A DNA stretch of 64,000 nt from JACPLR01 sp041649295 (GCA_041649295.1 JBAZNI010000001.1:124001-188000), one strand, 5' to 3'. Counted from the first letter of the stretch, positions 39,506 to 48,959 are shown. Translations and numbers: made by a program. Notes: generated by a model not told the origin, from the sequence alone.

Positions 39506-39562
39506 TTTATATACAAGTTTAAGCAATACACTTTATAAATTTATCCTTAATAAAATCTTTTA

Positions 39563-40111
39563 CTATCTAACTTTTTTCCTATGATAAGCAAAATAAACAA
39601 TACAGACAGCTAAGCAAGAAACAATTAAATTTGCCAGTGTGAAAAAAGGTATTGCTGACTTTGAAGAGCATGGAAAATTCTTTTTACCAGACTTGCACCA
39701 GTTTTGCCCTACTGCAGTTCCAGAAACTGTCCATTCAATATACTGTTTTTCATCTGTTTCGCAGTTTCCTGTTATCTCTGTTAATTGTGTTTCACACACT
39801 AAACTTTCTGCACTGCATTTATCTTCAACAAATTCTACACATATAGTTGCTGCCCACTTGCACCCAATTAAAAATTGTTTTTTTGGAGAGCATCCTGCCT
39901 CATTTAATAATTTTGCTGCAGAATCTTCGTCTAAACTATGGTGTTCAAGTATGTTTTCAATTACATTTTCATCCCAGTTGTCAGTATTGGCACAGTCTAT
40001 TTCATTAAACTTATTGCATCCTTCTAAGGATTCTGCTTTAATAACTGAACTAAGGAGAATAACAAAAGTCAAACTGATAAAACCTGCTAAGACTAAATCC
40101 CTCTTTTCCAT
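39563..40111 (-). CDS. Secreted cysteine-containing protein with C-terminal anchor
   Basis: The 182-aa protein has a signal peptide (LVLAGFISLTFVILLSSVIK, then AES), a mature domain with about ten cysteines, and the same anchor as the 37000 gene: SKSAIPFFTLANLIVSCLAV, then CIVYFAYHRKKVR. The bulk of the protein is not similar to its neighbour. The ectodomain family is not recognised. Confidence 0.65.
   Translation of the reverse strand: MEKRDLVLAGFISLTFVILLSSVIKAESLEGCNKFNEIDCANTDNWDENVIENILEHHSLDEDSAAKLLNEAGCSPKKQFLIGCKWAATICVEFVEDKCSAESLVCETQLTEITGNCETDEKQYIEWTVSGTAVGQNWCKSGKKNFPCSSKSAIPFFTLANLIVSCLAVCIVYFAYHRKKVR
39590..39672 (-). repeat. Duplicated C-terminal anchor coding segment, copy 2
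   Basis: This is the partner of 37024-37106. The nucleotide match extends a few bases past the anchor codons on the 5' side and stops abruptly, which fits segmental conversion better than slow divergence of whole genes. Confidence 0.8.
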
Positions 40112-40163
40112 TAAACAAGCAAACTAAACTAATTTATAAAGATTTCTTATCAATTTTATATTC

Positions 40164-40571
40164 TTAAACATCCAGAACAACTTGGCATACCCATTTATTA
40201 TTTATTTTTTTAACAAACATATGGTTATAAGTTACTGCTTTTACACTCGCAGAGAAATTGTAATTCTCTGCATCGTCACCAGAAACTTCTGCTTTTAGCC
40301 TTAAATTTTTTCTGTCTATTTTAACTTTGATTTTTGATGCAAGGAACCCTTCAGAATCTGCCAGTATTAAAAATTCTTCAAGAAAATTATAAAGAAGAGA
40401 TTCAAAATCTTTTCCACTTACATTAAATGTTTTTTTTGTTTTTTCTTTTACTTTTCCTGCATAAATCAGGTTTAGCATTGCCAGAGCAGAATTTTCAAAT
40501 GATTTTTCCAGTGTTGAACCATATGCATTGAATTTTGCATCTGCTGTGTGCTGTAAAAATTTATATCTCAT
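40164..40571 (-). CDS. Archease
   Basis: Archease activates the RNA ligase RtcB during tRNA splicing and RNA repair. The start ATG 40571 stands one base after the previous stop; an upstream ATG would lie within that gene. The 135-aa protein has the family motifs YKFLQHTADAKFNAYGSTLE, SALAMLNLIY, LYNFLEEFLILADSEGFLAS and KAVTYNHMFV. It is last in the pilus operon. Its partner rtcB is at 50217-51629 on the same strand, so the two flank the pilus genes. Confidence 0.9.
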   Translation of the reverse strand: MRYKFLQHTADAKFNAYGSTLEKSFENSALAMLNLIYAGKVKEKTKKTFNVSGKDFESLLYNFLEEFLILADSEGFLASKIKVKIDRKNLRLKAEVSGDDAENYNFSASVKAVTYNHMFVKKINNKWVCQVVLDV

Positions 40572-40572
40572 T

Positions 40573-40989
40573 TTAATCTGGTTCCCATAAGAAAATTGCA
40601 AGTTCTTTTGGGCTTAATTCTTCCAATGTAGAACTTATTGAAATAGATTCTGAATAAACTTCGCTTTCTCCTGAAGGTATTTCGTCTGCAGAGCATATTT
40701 CTGTAAGGTCGCATATTGCAATATCAATTGAATATTCTTGAGGTATTAAACTGCTGTATCTTCCCAATATTAATTCTTTGACTTTTGTTTTTTCTTCATT
40801 TAAAATAAGGGTTCTAATTTCCAGATCTTTTGCAGTTTCTTCTAGGATTACCCTTAATCTTTTATGCACTTCTTCATCCTTATTCGGCTCATAAACTTGC
40901 TTTACATATGCATAAGTTAAAATGCCTGCAACAATCATCACTGCTATAACCGCTTCCAATATTCTTAAAACCGCCTTTTTATTTTTCAT
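40573..40989 (-). CDS. Type IV pilin-like protein
   Basis: The 138-aa protein opens with a short basic leader and a hydrophobic helix (NKKAVLRILEAVIAVMIVAG), the class III signal form processed by PibD-type peptidases. The rest is an acidic soluble domain with CDLTEICSADEIPS, a possible disulfide loop. It follows another pilin-like gene after one base. It is probably a minor pilin or pilus-assembly component. Confidence 0.65.
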   Translation of the reverse strand: MKNKKAVLRILEAVIAVMIVAGILTYAYVKQVYEPNKDEEVHKRLRVILEETAKDLEIRTLILNEEKTKVKELILGRYSSLIPQEYSIDIAICDLTEICSADEIPSGESEVYSESISISSTLEELSPKELAIFLWEPD

Positions 40990-40990
40990 T

Positions 40991-41707
40991 TTACCAAACC
41001 TGTATGATGAGCATATTTTTTGAAATAGTGCTGTTATTTTCTAAAACATCGATAGGGTATGATTTCGCATAAATTTCTGCACCCTTTGGAGCATCTGAAC
41101 TCGCACTAATATTTTTCCAAATATCTCCAAGTATGTATTTAAATGTTGTTTTAAATTCTTTATTAGCGCCAAGAATTTTAGCCTTGATTTCATTATAGCT
41201 TCCGGAATTAATTTTTGTTTTTGACCATGCATCAATGCTTGTTATTATTCCCGAATCATATCCTGTAGCATCAAGAGTTTTGTATGTTTTGCATGAGACA
41301 GGATTTTCATTTAATTCCTCACTGCAGTAAATTGTAATAAAATTATCTGCCCCGATGTTTTTTACAAAGTTAAACCCCCCTTCAGATTTTTCAGCTGCTA
41401 CAATTTCTTCATCTTTATTTTTTATTATTATTTTTTCATTAGAACCGCCACAAAATCCACTTATCGATGCTATTCTGAAACATTCTTCAGTCGGAGTTTC
41501 TGACAAAATTTTTATAGGTACTGCAGTTATTGTTGTTTTAAATTCGTCTTCCAGCCCGTAATAAACATTGTCAACTATGCCCGGATTTTCAGGCCTTTGG
41601 AAAGGATTTAGTATTGAAAATAAAAAAATAACAAACCCGGTAAATATTGCAAAAGATATAACCATCTCAACATGCCCCATTCCTTTTTTTGAAATCATTA
41701 AGCCCAT
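40991..41707 (-). CDS. Type IV pilin-like protein (minor pilin)
   Basis: The 238-aa protein has a class III-type N-terminus, SKKGMGHVEMVISFAIFTGF, with the conserved Glu at the fifth position of the hydrophobic helix, as in true pilins. The soluble domain has two Cys pairs. Its start abuts the stop of the platform-protein gene, so it is translated from the pilus operon. Minor pilin is the best guess. Confidence 0.65.
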   Translation of the reverse strand: MGLMISKKGMGHVEMVISFAIFTGFVIFLFSILNPFQRPENPGIVDNVYYGLEDEFKTTITAVPIKILSETPTEECFRIASISGFCGGSNEKIIIKNKDEEIVAAEKSEGGFNFVKNIGADNFITIYCSEELNENPVSCKTYKTLDATGYDSGIITSIDAWSKTKINSGSYNEIKAKILGANKEFKTTFKYILGDIWKNISASSDAPKGAEIYAKSYPIDVLENNSTISKNMLIIQVW

Positions 41708-42562
41708 TTATAAAAACAACCTCGCTCCTGTCGATATTAAAACAGCCATAGCCATAAGTATAAATGAATGTTTTATCCCTGATTTCAAACTTCCTTCAGC
41801 CAGTTGCCCGATTATTAGCCCTGCAAAAAACCCCTGAGTTAAAATTAAAACAAGAAAAGGCAATGTGAATGAAGAAGTGTCTATTTTGTTGCTGCTGTTT
41901 CCTGTTAAGCTTGTCTGGGTAAAATCATTTTGCGAAATATCTGTAATGCCTGCAGTCATAGGGAGTATGAACATTTCCATTATTACCATAATTATAATAA
42001 ATACAAGAAAAATAATATAACCCTCAATAACAATAGAGGATATTGCTGCTCTTCTTTCAGCTTTAAGTTTTTCAATTTCAGAAACAGATTTTGCAACAGA
42101 TTCAAGTATTGTACTTATATTCCCTCCTGTTCTGTCAGCTTCCCTTATAAGTGTAACTGCCCTTATTATTGTTTTGCTTCCAGTATCATATGAAAAAGTT
42201 TCCAGTGCCTGTTGCAGGGGTATTCCTAATTCTATTTGATTTGCCAATTTGCTGACATGCGGGTTTAATCCTTCAAAGTTTTTATCTCTCATATTGATGA
42301 TGCTTTTGCTTATGGGGGTTCCAGATTCAACACTTTCGACAAGGCTTCTTGCAAATTCAAGGAACATCATATCTTTCTCACGCTTTAGTTTTGTGTCAAG
42401 AATAGAAGACATTACAAATGGAAGAAGAAAAAGAAGTATTCCAAATCCAAATAAGAAATAAAACGCATTTTGAATTTTAAAAACCAGCAGAAATACAATT
42501 GAGGCAGTGATGGATATAACCCCTGCCAAGCTTCCAATTATCACGCCTTTGTTTAATTTCAT
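41708..42562 (-). CDS. Pilus assembly platform protein (TadC/FlaJ-like, T2SSF domain)
   Basis: The 284-aa inner-membrane protein has a T2SSF domain (LEFARSLVESVESGTPISKS, IELGIPLQQALETFSYDTGS, READRTGGNISTILESVAKS) and about five membrane helices. With the next protein it would form the platform on which the ATPase acts. It overlaps the second platform gene by four bases (ATGA). Confidence 0.85.
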   Translation of the reverse strand: MKLNKGVIIGSLAGVISITASIVFLLVFKIQNAFYFLFGFGILLFLLPFVMSSILDTKLKREKDMMFLEFARSLVESVESGTPISKSIINMRDKNFEGLNPHVSKLANQIELGIPLQQALETFSYDTGSKTIIRAVTLIREADRTGGNISTILESVAKSVSEIEKLKAERRAAISSIVIEGYIIFLVFIIIMVIMEMFILPMTAGITDISQNDFTQTSLTGNSSNKIDTSSFTLPFLVLILTQGFFAGLIIGQLAEGSLKSGIKHSFILMAMAVLISTGARLFL

Positions 42563-43908
42563 AACCTGCTCCTGTTCATATGCAATGAAACTAAAAAGAT
42601 TATGTTTATAAGTGAAACGCCTGCCACAATAAGAACAGTTAAAACAGGAATAGGGATATTCATTCCCATTCCGCTCATACTCATTAAAACAAGAAGCAGC
42701 ATCATTAGCATCGGTGCTGCAACAACAACACTTATGTAGATATCCATAAATGTTTCTGCAGATTTTGTAGCTTTTTCTTTTTTAAGCCGATATTCAAAAA
42801 GCAGGGTTTCAGCTCTTTTAGTGAAGAACTTGGATAAATCCCCGCCTGATTTTATTGTTGTTGATATCCCATTCAGAAGTTCTGCCCACTCTTTGCTTGG
42901 AGATGCCTGGGCAACGTTTGTCAGAGCATTTATTAAATCATAGCCGTATAAATTAATCTGGTTCATCAGTTTTTTTGCTTCTTTGCTTATTGAAGGATAT
43001 TCTTTGCTTAATGCAACAATCCTGAAAATATTGCTTGGTTCAATATCTGCTCCTGCAATTGCTGCCATTTGAATAGTTGCAAATGGCATTTCATAATCAA
43101 TCTTTTTTTCAATTGAAGCTCTTTCAAGTGAAGGATAAAAATACATGCTTGTAAAGACAATAATAGGAGTAAGAGGGATTATTATTATAACACTTAACAA
43201 CCTCATTAAAAAATTAGAACTGCTGAAATCTATAAGCTGTATGAATGGGAATTCTGCAGTAATATTTAAAAAAAGAAAGAAAACCATTATTGCAATCCCT
43301 ATGAAAAATGAAATTAAAGTTGTCATTAACATCATTGATACATAGCTTTTTAGAAGAATTGTAAAATCCCCCTGAATAAGGGAAATTTTTACTCCGTTAA
43401 AATATCCCCCTACAATAAGCTTATTTGAGATATTTGAAAAAATTTTGTTAGACATTTTTATATATGTATTTGGTTTTTTGTATTCGTTTACAAATTCCTT
43501 TGTTTCTTTTTTCTTCTTTTTCAGATTTTTTAACGAATCTGATGAAATTTGCAGACTTTTGATATAATCCTCTTTTTCAGATTTTTTTATTGCAATTTTT
43601 CTTTCAGTACTTCCGTCTGTATGCCTTACGCTTATAATCTGCTTTTTTCCATAAGTCTGCTCATTATTTTTTTCATAATATTTGTAAGGTTCTTTTGGCA
43701 GTTCCCTTGCAAAAGAGATATTTTTAACAAGTTCTGGAATCGAATTATTTAATATTTTAATCTGGCTTATTTTAGCTCTTATTGCATCTTCAAAATGCTT
43801 TTTTTCATTTTCATTAAAAGTCTCATAATACATGCTAATTAAGCCTTTTAACTCCCATACAAGCTGTTTTTCCTCTTCTATGTTTGCCCTTAAATATTTT
43901 AAGCTCAT
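42559..43908 (-). CDS. Pilus assembly platform protein (TadB/FlaJ-like, T2SSF domain)
   Basis: The 449-aa protein has a helical, charged N-terminal cytoplasmic region of about 180 residues, and then a T2SSF-type core with membrane helices. Recognisable pieces are DYEMPFATIQMAAIAGADIE, LYGYDLINALTNVAQASPSK and LLNGISTTIKSGGDLSKFFT. It is coupled by ATGA overlaps both to the 55-aa gene before it and to the second platform gene after it. Two platform proteins per system are common in archaeal type IV pili. Confidence 0.85.
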   Translation of the reverse strand: MSLKYLRANIEEEKQLVWELKGLISMYYETFNENEKKHFEDAIRAKISQIKILNNSIPELVKNISFARELPKEPYKYYEKNNEQTYGKKQIISVRHTDGSTERKIAIKKSEKEDYIKSLQISSDSLKNLKKKKKETKEFVNEYKKPNTYIKMSNKIFSNISNKLIVGGYFNGVKISLIQGDFTILLKSYVSMMLMTTLISFFIGIAIMVFFLFLNITAEFPFIQLIDFSSSNFLMRLLSVIIIIPLTPIIVFTSMYFYPSLERASIEKKIDYEMPFATIQMAAIAGADIEPSNIFRIVALSKEYPSISKEAKKLMNQINLYGYDLINALTNVAQASPSKEWAELLNGISTTIKSGGDLSKFFTKRAETLLFEYRLKKEKATKSAETFMDIYISVVVAAPMLMMLLLVLMSMSGMGMNIPIPVLTVLIVAGVSLINIIFLVSLHMNRSRL

Positions 43909-44072
43909 TTTAATAAATCATTTATTTTAGATTGAATCTCAAGAATGAATTTTTTTAGCTGGTTTAGTTTTTCAGCATCTTTATTAACATAAGCCTGCTC
44001 CAAGTTCTCACTAGCATCTTCCAATGTAAGGATTAGCTGAGCTAGTTCATTAATTCCCTGTTCTTCAACCAT
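43905..44072 (-). CDS. Small coiled-coil protein in the pilus operon
   Basis: This 55-aa frame (ATG 44072, TGA 43905) encodes one amphipathic helix (NELAQLILTLEDASENLEQA, then LNQLKKFILEIQSKINDLLK). The stop overlaps the platform gene start in an ATGA, which argues that it is translated. I do not recognise a family. It may be a small regulator or an adaptor of the pilus machine. Confidence 0.6.
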   Translation of the reverse strand: MVEEQGINELAQLILTLEDASENLEQAYVNKDAEKLNQLKKFILEIQSKINDLLK

Positions 44073-44339
44073 CTTTTTATAAGGGAAATAATGTTCTGGG
44101 CTTTTTATAGTTTTTCAGAAGAAGACAATAACTTTATTCTTTAACTGCTAAGACAGATATTCTACTGTCAAGAGAATACCGCTCAACTCGCATAAAACTA
44201 GGTAAAGATATCGACTATTAGCCCAAAGCAGAGGTGTTTTTTAACTAATCAATATAAGAATATTTTTAATGCAAAATTATACTTAAACTTAATTATATAA
44301 ATATTTAAAAGATAGCATACTCCATTATATTGCAAATTC

Positions 44340-47330
44340 TCACCCTTCAATTCCAAATCTTCTAAGAACTTCTATCGGGTGTTTGTAATATTCACTTATT
44401 ATTTTTTGTATCTCGTGAAAACTATAAATTCTTTGAAGATACATTGCATAAAGAAGTTTTGTTCTTCTTACAAATTCTACCTGCAACTCCCTGTCTGTCA
44501 GCCCGTATCTCATTTTTATTTTTTCAAAAACTTTTGAATCTTTTTTAAAATAAAATTTATCGTCCTGCGGGTTCCACATAAAAGGAGTGTTTGTAATTGC
44601 AATTCCTTCTGGATTAACATTTATTATTTCAACAATTGAATTCAGTCTTCTTGTCTGTTCGTTTTTTACAATTGCATGGCTCATAATTGCAACACAGTCA
44701 AGTATGTTGATTAATGTAGGGGATAATTCAATTGGAGGAGTTTCAAGTCTTTTAATAACTGTGTCAACAGAATCTGCATGTATTGTTCCTAAAGAAGCAT
44801 GTCCAGAAGCCATTCCCTGAAAAAGAACAAATGCTTCTTTGCCTCTAACTTCTCCTACAATTACATAATCAGGATTTTGTCTGAATGAATTTTTAAGAAG
44901 CTTAAACAAATCAACTTTTCCAATTTCCCCGCTTCCAATCGCGCTTCTTGCAACACTTGGAAGCCAGTTCTCTCTTGGCAGATTTAACTCGCGGGTGTTG
45001 TGGACAAATATGTTATTGCATAAGAATTTCTCATATTCTGGAATGCTTAAATCAAACACTTCAGTTTCCTCACTTTCTAATTTTTTTATGATTTTAACTT
45101 TATCCCATAAGATGTCATTATGGGAAATATCATTAAATTCAGAACCAACAGGAGCAATTTTTTGTATATATTCTCTTCCAATATTCTGGTTCCCTTTAAG
45201 ATAATTACTCTGGAGTTTTACTTCTGAAATTTTATTTAATTCACTTATTTTTTCAATACTTAAAGGAATTATATCTGTGCAGGTATGATGAGATTTGCTA
45301 TTCATTAAATTAAGTTTATCGTTTTTTCTCTCTTGCAAAAATCCTATTTCCTTAAACACAGAAATATTTTCTGAACTTGATATTGATAGATTAATGCACT
45401 TGTCTTTTCTTTCAAAATCATTAATCCTCGATACAATCCCAAATCTTAAGAATAATGTTTGCAAATCTTCAAGAAGTGTATAGCTTTGAGAAGCGCATGA
45501 AACTTCGTGTTTTTTAACACATCCATCGGCGCTAAAATAACCGCTTATAAAATATTTGATTTGTCCATCTGATAAATTTAAAATAAAATCAGGTATTTTT
45601 TTTGAATCTGAATAGCCGTCAAATTTTAATACATATTTCATAAACTTGTAAAAAACCTTGTTGTGGATTCTTAGAGAAACTCCTCCATCATCCATCACAG
45701 AATAATTTGAACCTAAATAATCTGCCATTTTTTTAAATACTTCTCTGCATTCTTCATCTTGGTTTGAGATTATCACACTATTTTTGTTGTAATTATCATA
45801 ACTTCCATCACCTAACCATAGCCCGCAGAACTCTAAGAACTCTTTACTTACCTCAAAGATAACTGGTATTGAAGCTTTGTTTTTGCTTTTAATTTTTAAA
45901 CATTTAATGTCTTCATAATTAAATTCATAAGGATTTTCAAGGAAATTACTTACTTTAATTAAATTATTCTTTTTCCACCATCTATATCTTTCTTTTTCAA
46001 CACCATTAAAATTATTTAATTTATATTTTTCAAAATATTTTTTCATAGGTTCGCCTGTTAAAAAACAGTCTTTAAAAACATCCAAATTTTTTATTAAATT
46101 AATTTCATTTACTTTTGGGCATTTAATTGGGATATTTCTTGGAACAGCAATAAAAGATTTGCCCACTATAAGTTCTGTTGGTTTTACCTCGTTTAACCCA
46201 TTATTATTTCCTAAGGAAAAAAGAGAGTGATCCCGTGTAACTTTTATTTTTCTTCCTGTCGAAGTTGTAATTTCGTATATGTCTTTTTTTACTTTGTGTT
46301 TTATGTAATTGCTTGGCTTTACAAATATTATCTTTCCTTTTTTATCTAAAGTCATCACTTCAGCGTCAATCTTTTTATCCACAAATTCTTTAATGGCAAT
46401 GTTTCTGATTTTACTGTTTTCTTTAATAAGTATTCTTGAATCCCCTGTGACACTATCTTCTATTGAAACAACTCTTGCTTCAGGAGGAATAAAAAATGAA
46501 ATTGCATTTAGCAGGGTTGTTTTTCCAGATGAAGTTCCGCCGGCAATAAGAATATTTGCCTTGTACTGAAGCAATAACCAGAAATATGCAAGCATTTCAG
46601 GAGATAAAGTGTTGAATGAAATCAACTGCACTGGCGTCCATGGAAGACTTGTAAATTTTCTTATAGTAAATGTCGGCCCTTTGCTCGAAATATCTTTTGT
46701 ATATGTTGCATTAACTCTGCTGCCATCAGGAAGACTCCCATCCAAAATTGGGGAAGCATAAGAAATATACCTCCCTGCTCTTTGAGCCAGCTTCTCAACA
46801 AAACTCGCAAGTTTTTCAATTGAGTTAAATTTTACATTGGTTTTTATATTTCTGTAAATTCTGTGAACAATATAAACCGGAGTGTCAACTCCGTTGCATT
46901 CCACATCTTCAATAAAATAGTCGCTCATAAGCGGGTCTATTTCATTTAATCCAACAAAGTCCCTGTAAAAATAATAAAAGAATTTTAAATATGATTCCTC
47001 GCTTACTTTTAAATCAAGTTCATGTATAAGCAGTCTTGCTGTTTTGTCAATGTATTCTAAAACTGCATTTTGCGTTTTTTCAACAACAACATTTACGTTA
47101 ATTAATTCTTTCATCCCCTCTTCAATTTCTTCAAGAACCCCCATCTCTTCTCTGCTGAGTATGGGCTCTTCAACTTCATATTTTAATTCAGACTCTTCCC
47201 TGTCCCAGTATATGTGTATTGTTGCATAGGGGGATATTACAGAATATCTTACATTAACCTGCGTCTTATCTTTAACCATAGGAAGAGCAGGAATTGGCGG
47301 ATTAGTGTCTATTTGAATTCCCTGTTCCAT
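44340..47330 (-). CDS. Type IV pilus assembly ATPase (GspE/FlaI-like) with an intein
   Basis: The 996-aa precursor gives a 510-aa ATPase after splicing. Extein features are ASPILDGSLPDGSRVNATY, Walker A IAGGTSSGKTTLLNA (about residues 262-276), the Asp box VVSIED^TRELNLPRENW interrupted by the intein, Walker B YVIVGEVRGKEA, and the His box MASGHASLGTIHADS. No FlaH-like ATPase is nearby, so a pilus rather than an archaellum is indicated. It is followed, after about 270 bases, by the coiled-coil and platform genes, and preceded by five pilin genes. Confidence 0.93.
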   Translation of the reverse strand: MEQGIQIDTNPPIPALPMVKDKTQVNVRYSVISPYATIHIYWDREESELKYEVEEPILSREEMGVLEEIEEGMKELINVNVVVEKTQNAVLEYIDKTARLLIHELDLKVSEESYLKFFYYFYRDFVGLNEIDPLMSDYFIEDVECNGVDTPVYIVHRIYRNIKTNVKFNSIEKLASFVEKLAQRAGRYISYASPILDGSLPDGSRVNATYTKDISSKGPTFTIRKFTSLPWTPVQLISFNTLSPEMLAYFWLLLQYKANILIAGGTSSGKTTLLNAISFFIPPEARVVSIEDSVTGDSRILIKENSKIRNIAIKEFVDKKIDAEVMTLDKKGKIIFVKPSNYIKHKVKKDIYEITTSTGRKIKVTRDHSLFSLGNNNGLNEVKPTELIVGKSFIAVPRNIPIKCPKVNEINLIKNLDVFKDCFLTGEPMKKYFEKYKLNNFNGVEKERYRWWKKNNLIKVSNFLENPYEFNYEDIKCLKIKSKNKASIPVIFEVSKEFLEFCGLWLGDGSYDNYNKNSVIISNQDEECREVFKKMADYLGSNYSVMDDGGVSLRIHNKVFYKFMKYVLKFDGYSDSKKIPDFILNLSDGQIKYFISGYFSADGCVKKHEVSCASQSYTLLEDLQTLFLRFGIVSRINDFERKDKCINLSISSSENISVFKEIGFLQERKNDKLNLMNSKSHHTCTDIIPLSIEKISELNKISEVKLQSNYLKGNQNIGREYIQKIAPVGSEFNDISHNDILWDKVKIIKKLESEETEVFDLSIPEYEKFLCNNIFVHNTRELNLPRENWLPSVARSAIGSGEIGKVDLFKLLKNSFRQNPDYVIVGEVRGKEAFVLFQGMASGHASLGTIHADSVDTVIKRLETPPIELSPTLINILDCVAIMSHAIVKNEQTRRLNSIVEIINVNPEGIAITNTPFMWNPQDDKFYFKKDSKVFEKIKMRYGLTDRELQVEFVRRTKLLYAMYLQRIYSFHEIQKIISEYYKHPIEVLRRFGIEG
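44997..46454 (-). other. Intein with LAGLIDADG homing endonuclease
   Basis: The 486-aa intein (precursor residues 293-778) starts with Ser1 in SVTGDSRILIKEN and ends NIFVHN, followed by Thr of the C-extein. Splicing blocks are visible: VTRDHSLF (block B) near the N-terminus and EKFLCNNIFVHN at the end. Two LAGLIDADG-like helices are present, FLEFCGLWLGDGS and YFISGYFSADGCV, so the endonuclease is probably intact. The site, between Asp and Thr of the IED-T Asp box, is the most conserved part of the ATPase. Ser1 and Thr+1 are permitted but less common than Cys1. Confidence 0.9.
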
Positions 47331-47397
47331 TTTAACCTCTGTTTAAAATTAAATAACAACAATCTATTTAAACATTATGGAAAATTTCATTGTTTGT

Positions 47398-47940
47398 TTA
47401 ATAATTTAATTCTTCAAAGTCTATTTTTTGCAGGGTTTGTCCAGAAGTAATGCCTTTGTTCGAGATGCTTACTACATAACCCAAAGAATTTTTTGTATAC
47501 TGCTTTTTTGTATCTATGCCTTTAATTGTCATGTTTAATTTATTATCATAATCGAGGGTTAACAGTATAATATACTTTCCGCTTTTTTCAGAGGTTTTTA
47601 CTTCAAGATTTTGTGATAGTTTTATTGTTTTTCCAGGTTCACTGTATGCATATTTGCTGTCGTCAATTTCAAAAGTGATTTTATCATCTATTCCGTCGAT
47701 TGATAAAACCCCGTTGCTTATTTTCATGTCAAAATTCTTTCTTGTTCCAACATATGTTTCAACATTGCTTATTGTATTATCCAAATCAATCATCATATCA
47801 ACAGATTTTGAAATTGTTATCTTGTCTTTCTGCTTTGTTATTGTAGGTGTCGCAACAGCAAGAACCACCCCTATTAAAACAATTCCAATTAAAGTATAAA
47901 CAACTGTTTCAACCCAAACCTGTGCTTTTTTATTCACCAT
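47398..47940 (-). CDS. Type IV pilin-like protein
   Basis: The 180-aa protein begins NKKAQVWVETVVYTLIGIVL, a short basic leader and pilin-type hydrophobic helix. The soluble domain is beta-rich and acidic with no cysteines. It is the pilin gene nearest the ATPase. It could be a pilin or a pseudopilin that primes assembly. Confidence 0.7.
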   Translation of the reverse strand: MVNKKAQVWVETVVYTLIGIVLIGVVLAVATPTITKQKDKITISKSVDMMIDLDNTISNVETYVGTRKNFDMKISNGVLSIDGIDDKITFEIDDSKYAYSEPGKTIKLSQNLEVKTSEKSGKYIILLTLDYDNKLNMTIKGIDTKKQYTKNSLGYVVSISNKGITSGQTLQKIDFEELNY

Positions 47941-48015
47941 CTTTTATAAACTATTAAGAATAAACGAATTATAAACTTTCCTAAATCCCCGGAATTAATA
48001 TATTTGATAGCTCCT

Positions 48016-48456
48016 TTAGCACGAGCTTATTTCAACTTTATCTGAAGCTGGGCATCTTTTCTCATTTATCACTGCACCAATAGATACTGAATCTGCTTTA
48101 ACAGGGAGGCTATATACTATCTCTCCTCCTCCGCTGTCAGGCAACTGCCCCCCTTCTTTTGTAAATGTTTCGCTTCCAGCATCTGTTTCAAGCATTATAT
48201 AGATTTCTTTTACAGAAGAAGAATCAACATCGTCAAATCTTACTCCGATTTTTGTCTCATTGATTAAATAGCATGTGTCTTCAGATACTATTGAAATTCC
48301 ATCTGTTTTTCCAATACAGGAAGAACTTTTATTAAGGTTGTTTTTTACAAAGGGAATTATAACACTTATTAATATTCCTAAAACAGCAAGAGTTATCAGC
48401 ACAAGCAGAACTGTCACAATAACTCCAGAAACACCTTTTTTTCTTAAAATTTTCAT
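48016..48456 (-). CDS. Type IV pilin
   Basis: ATG 48456 is preferred because it gives the canonical leader MKILRKKGVSGVIVTVLLVL; a longer frame from 48507 would overlap the preceding pilin. The 146-aa protein has a hydrophobic helix and a beta-rich head with four cysteines (SSSCIGKTDG, EDTCYLIN, NEKRCPAS, ISSC), probably two disulfides. Confidence 0.75.
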   Translation of the reverse strand: MKILRKKGVSGVIVTVLLVLITLAVLGILISVIIPFVKNNLNKSSSCIGKTDGISIVSEDTCYLINETKIGVRFDDVDSSSVKEIYIMLETDAGSETFTKEGGQLPDSGGGEIVYSLPVKADSVSIGAVINEKRCPASDKVEISSC

Positions 48457-48460
48457 TTTA

Positions 48461-48907
48461 TTAAGCAAGAATTTCATATTTTGAACAGGCATAGTCTTCT
48501 TCAGCACTGTCTTTTGTTCCTGTTAAAATTGGGATTACACTATAAATACTTCCGCCATCTAAATCGCATGTTGCAGTGCCTGAACTTCCTGAAGTAAGTG
48601 TTTTGCTAAGAGAACAGCTGACAACTTTCTTGCTGCTACCATCACTTATTTTCGCATTGATTCCGCTGACAGGAACGCTTCCAGTATTTGATATTTGTAC
48701 AATATCTTCATCAACACTAATATCTAAGCTGACATCACTGCATGCATTTTTTATATTGCTTCCGAATTTTAATGTGTCTTCTCCAAAAATCCCGCTTGCC
48801 CAGATAAAAATAATGAGGGCAATTATCACTGCCATAGCAATTAAAACTACTGTAGCAACTACAGGAGAAATAGCTTTTTTATTATCTGAATATATCTGCA
48901 ACCCCAT
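48461..48907 (-). CDS. Archaeal type IV pilin (Arch_pilin domain)
   Basis: The 148-aa protein carries the clearest pilin signature in the window, KKAISPVVATVVLIAMAVII, matching the archaeal pilin family (PF07790). The head is a small Ser/Gly-rich beta domain with Cys pairs (KNACSDVSLD, VVSCSLSK, ATCDLDG, DYACSK). It is probably a major pilin. The next gene starts four bases after its stop. Confidence 0.85.
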   Translation of the reverse strand: MGLQIYSDNKKAISPVVATVVLIAMAVIIALIIFIWASGIFGEDTLKFGSNIKNACSDVSLDISVDEDIVQISNTGSVPVSGINAKISDGSSKKVVSCSLSKTLTSGSSGTATCDLDGGSIYSVIPILTGTKDSAEEDYACSKYEILA

Positions 48908-48959
48908 TTTTATTTTATGAACATTTTAACAGAATATTCTTTAAATACCTTTCGTTAAA

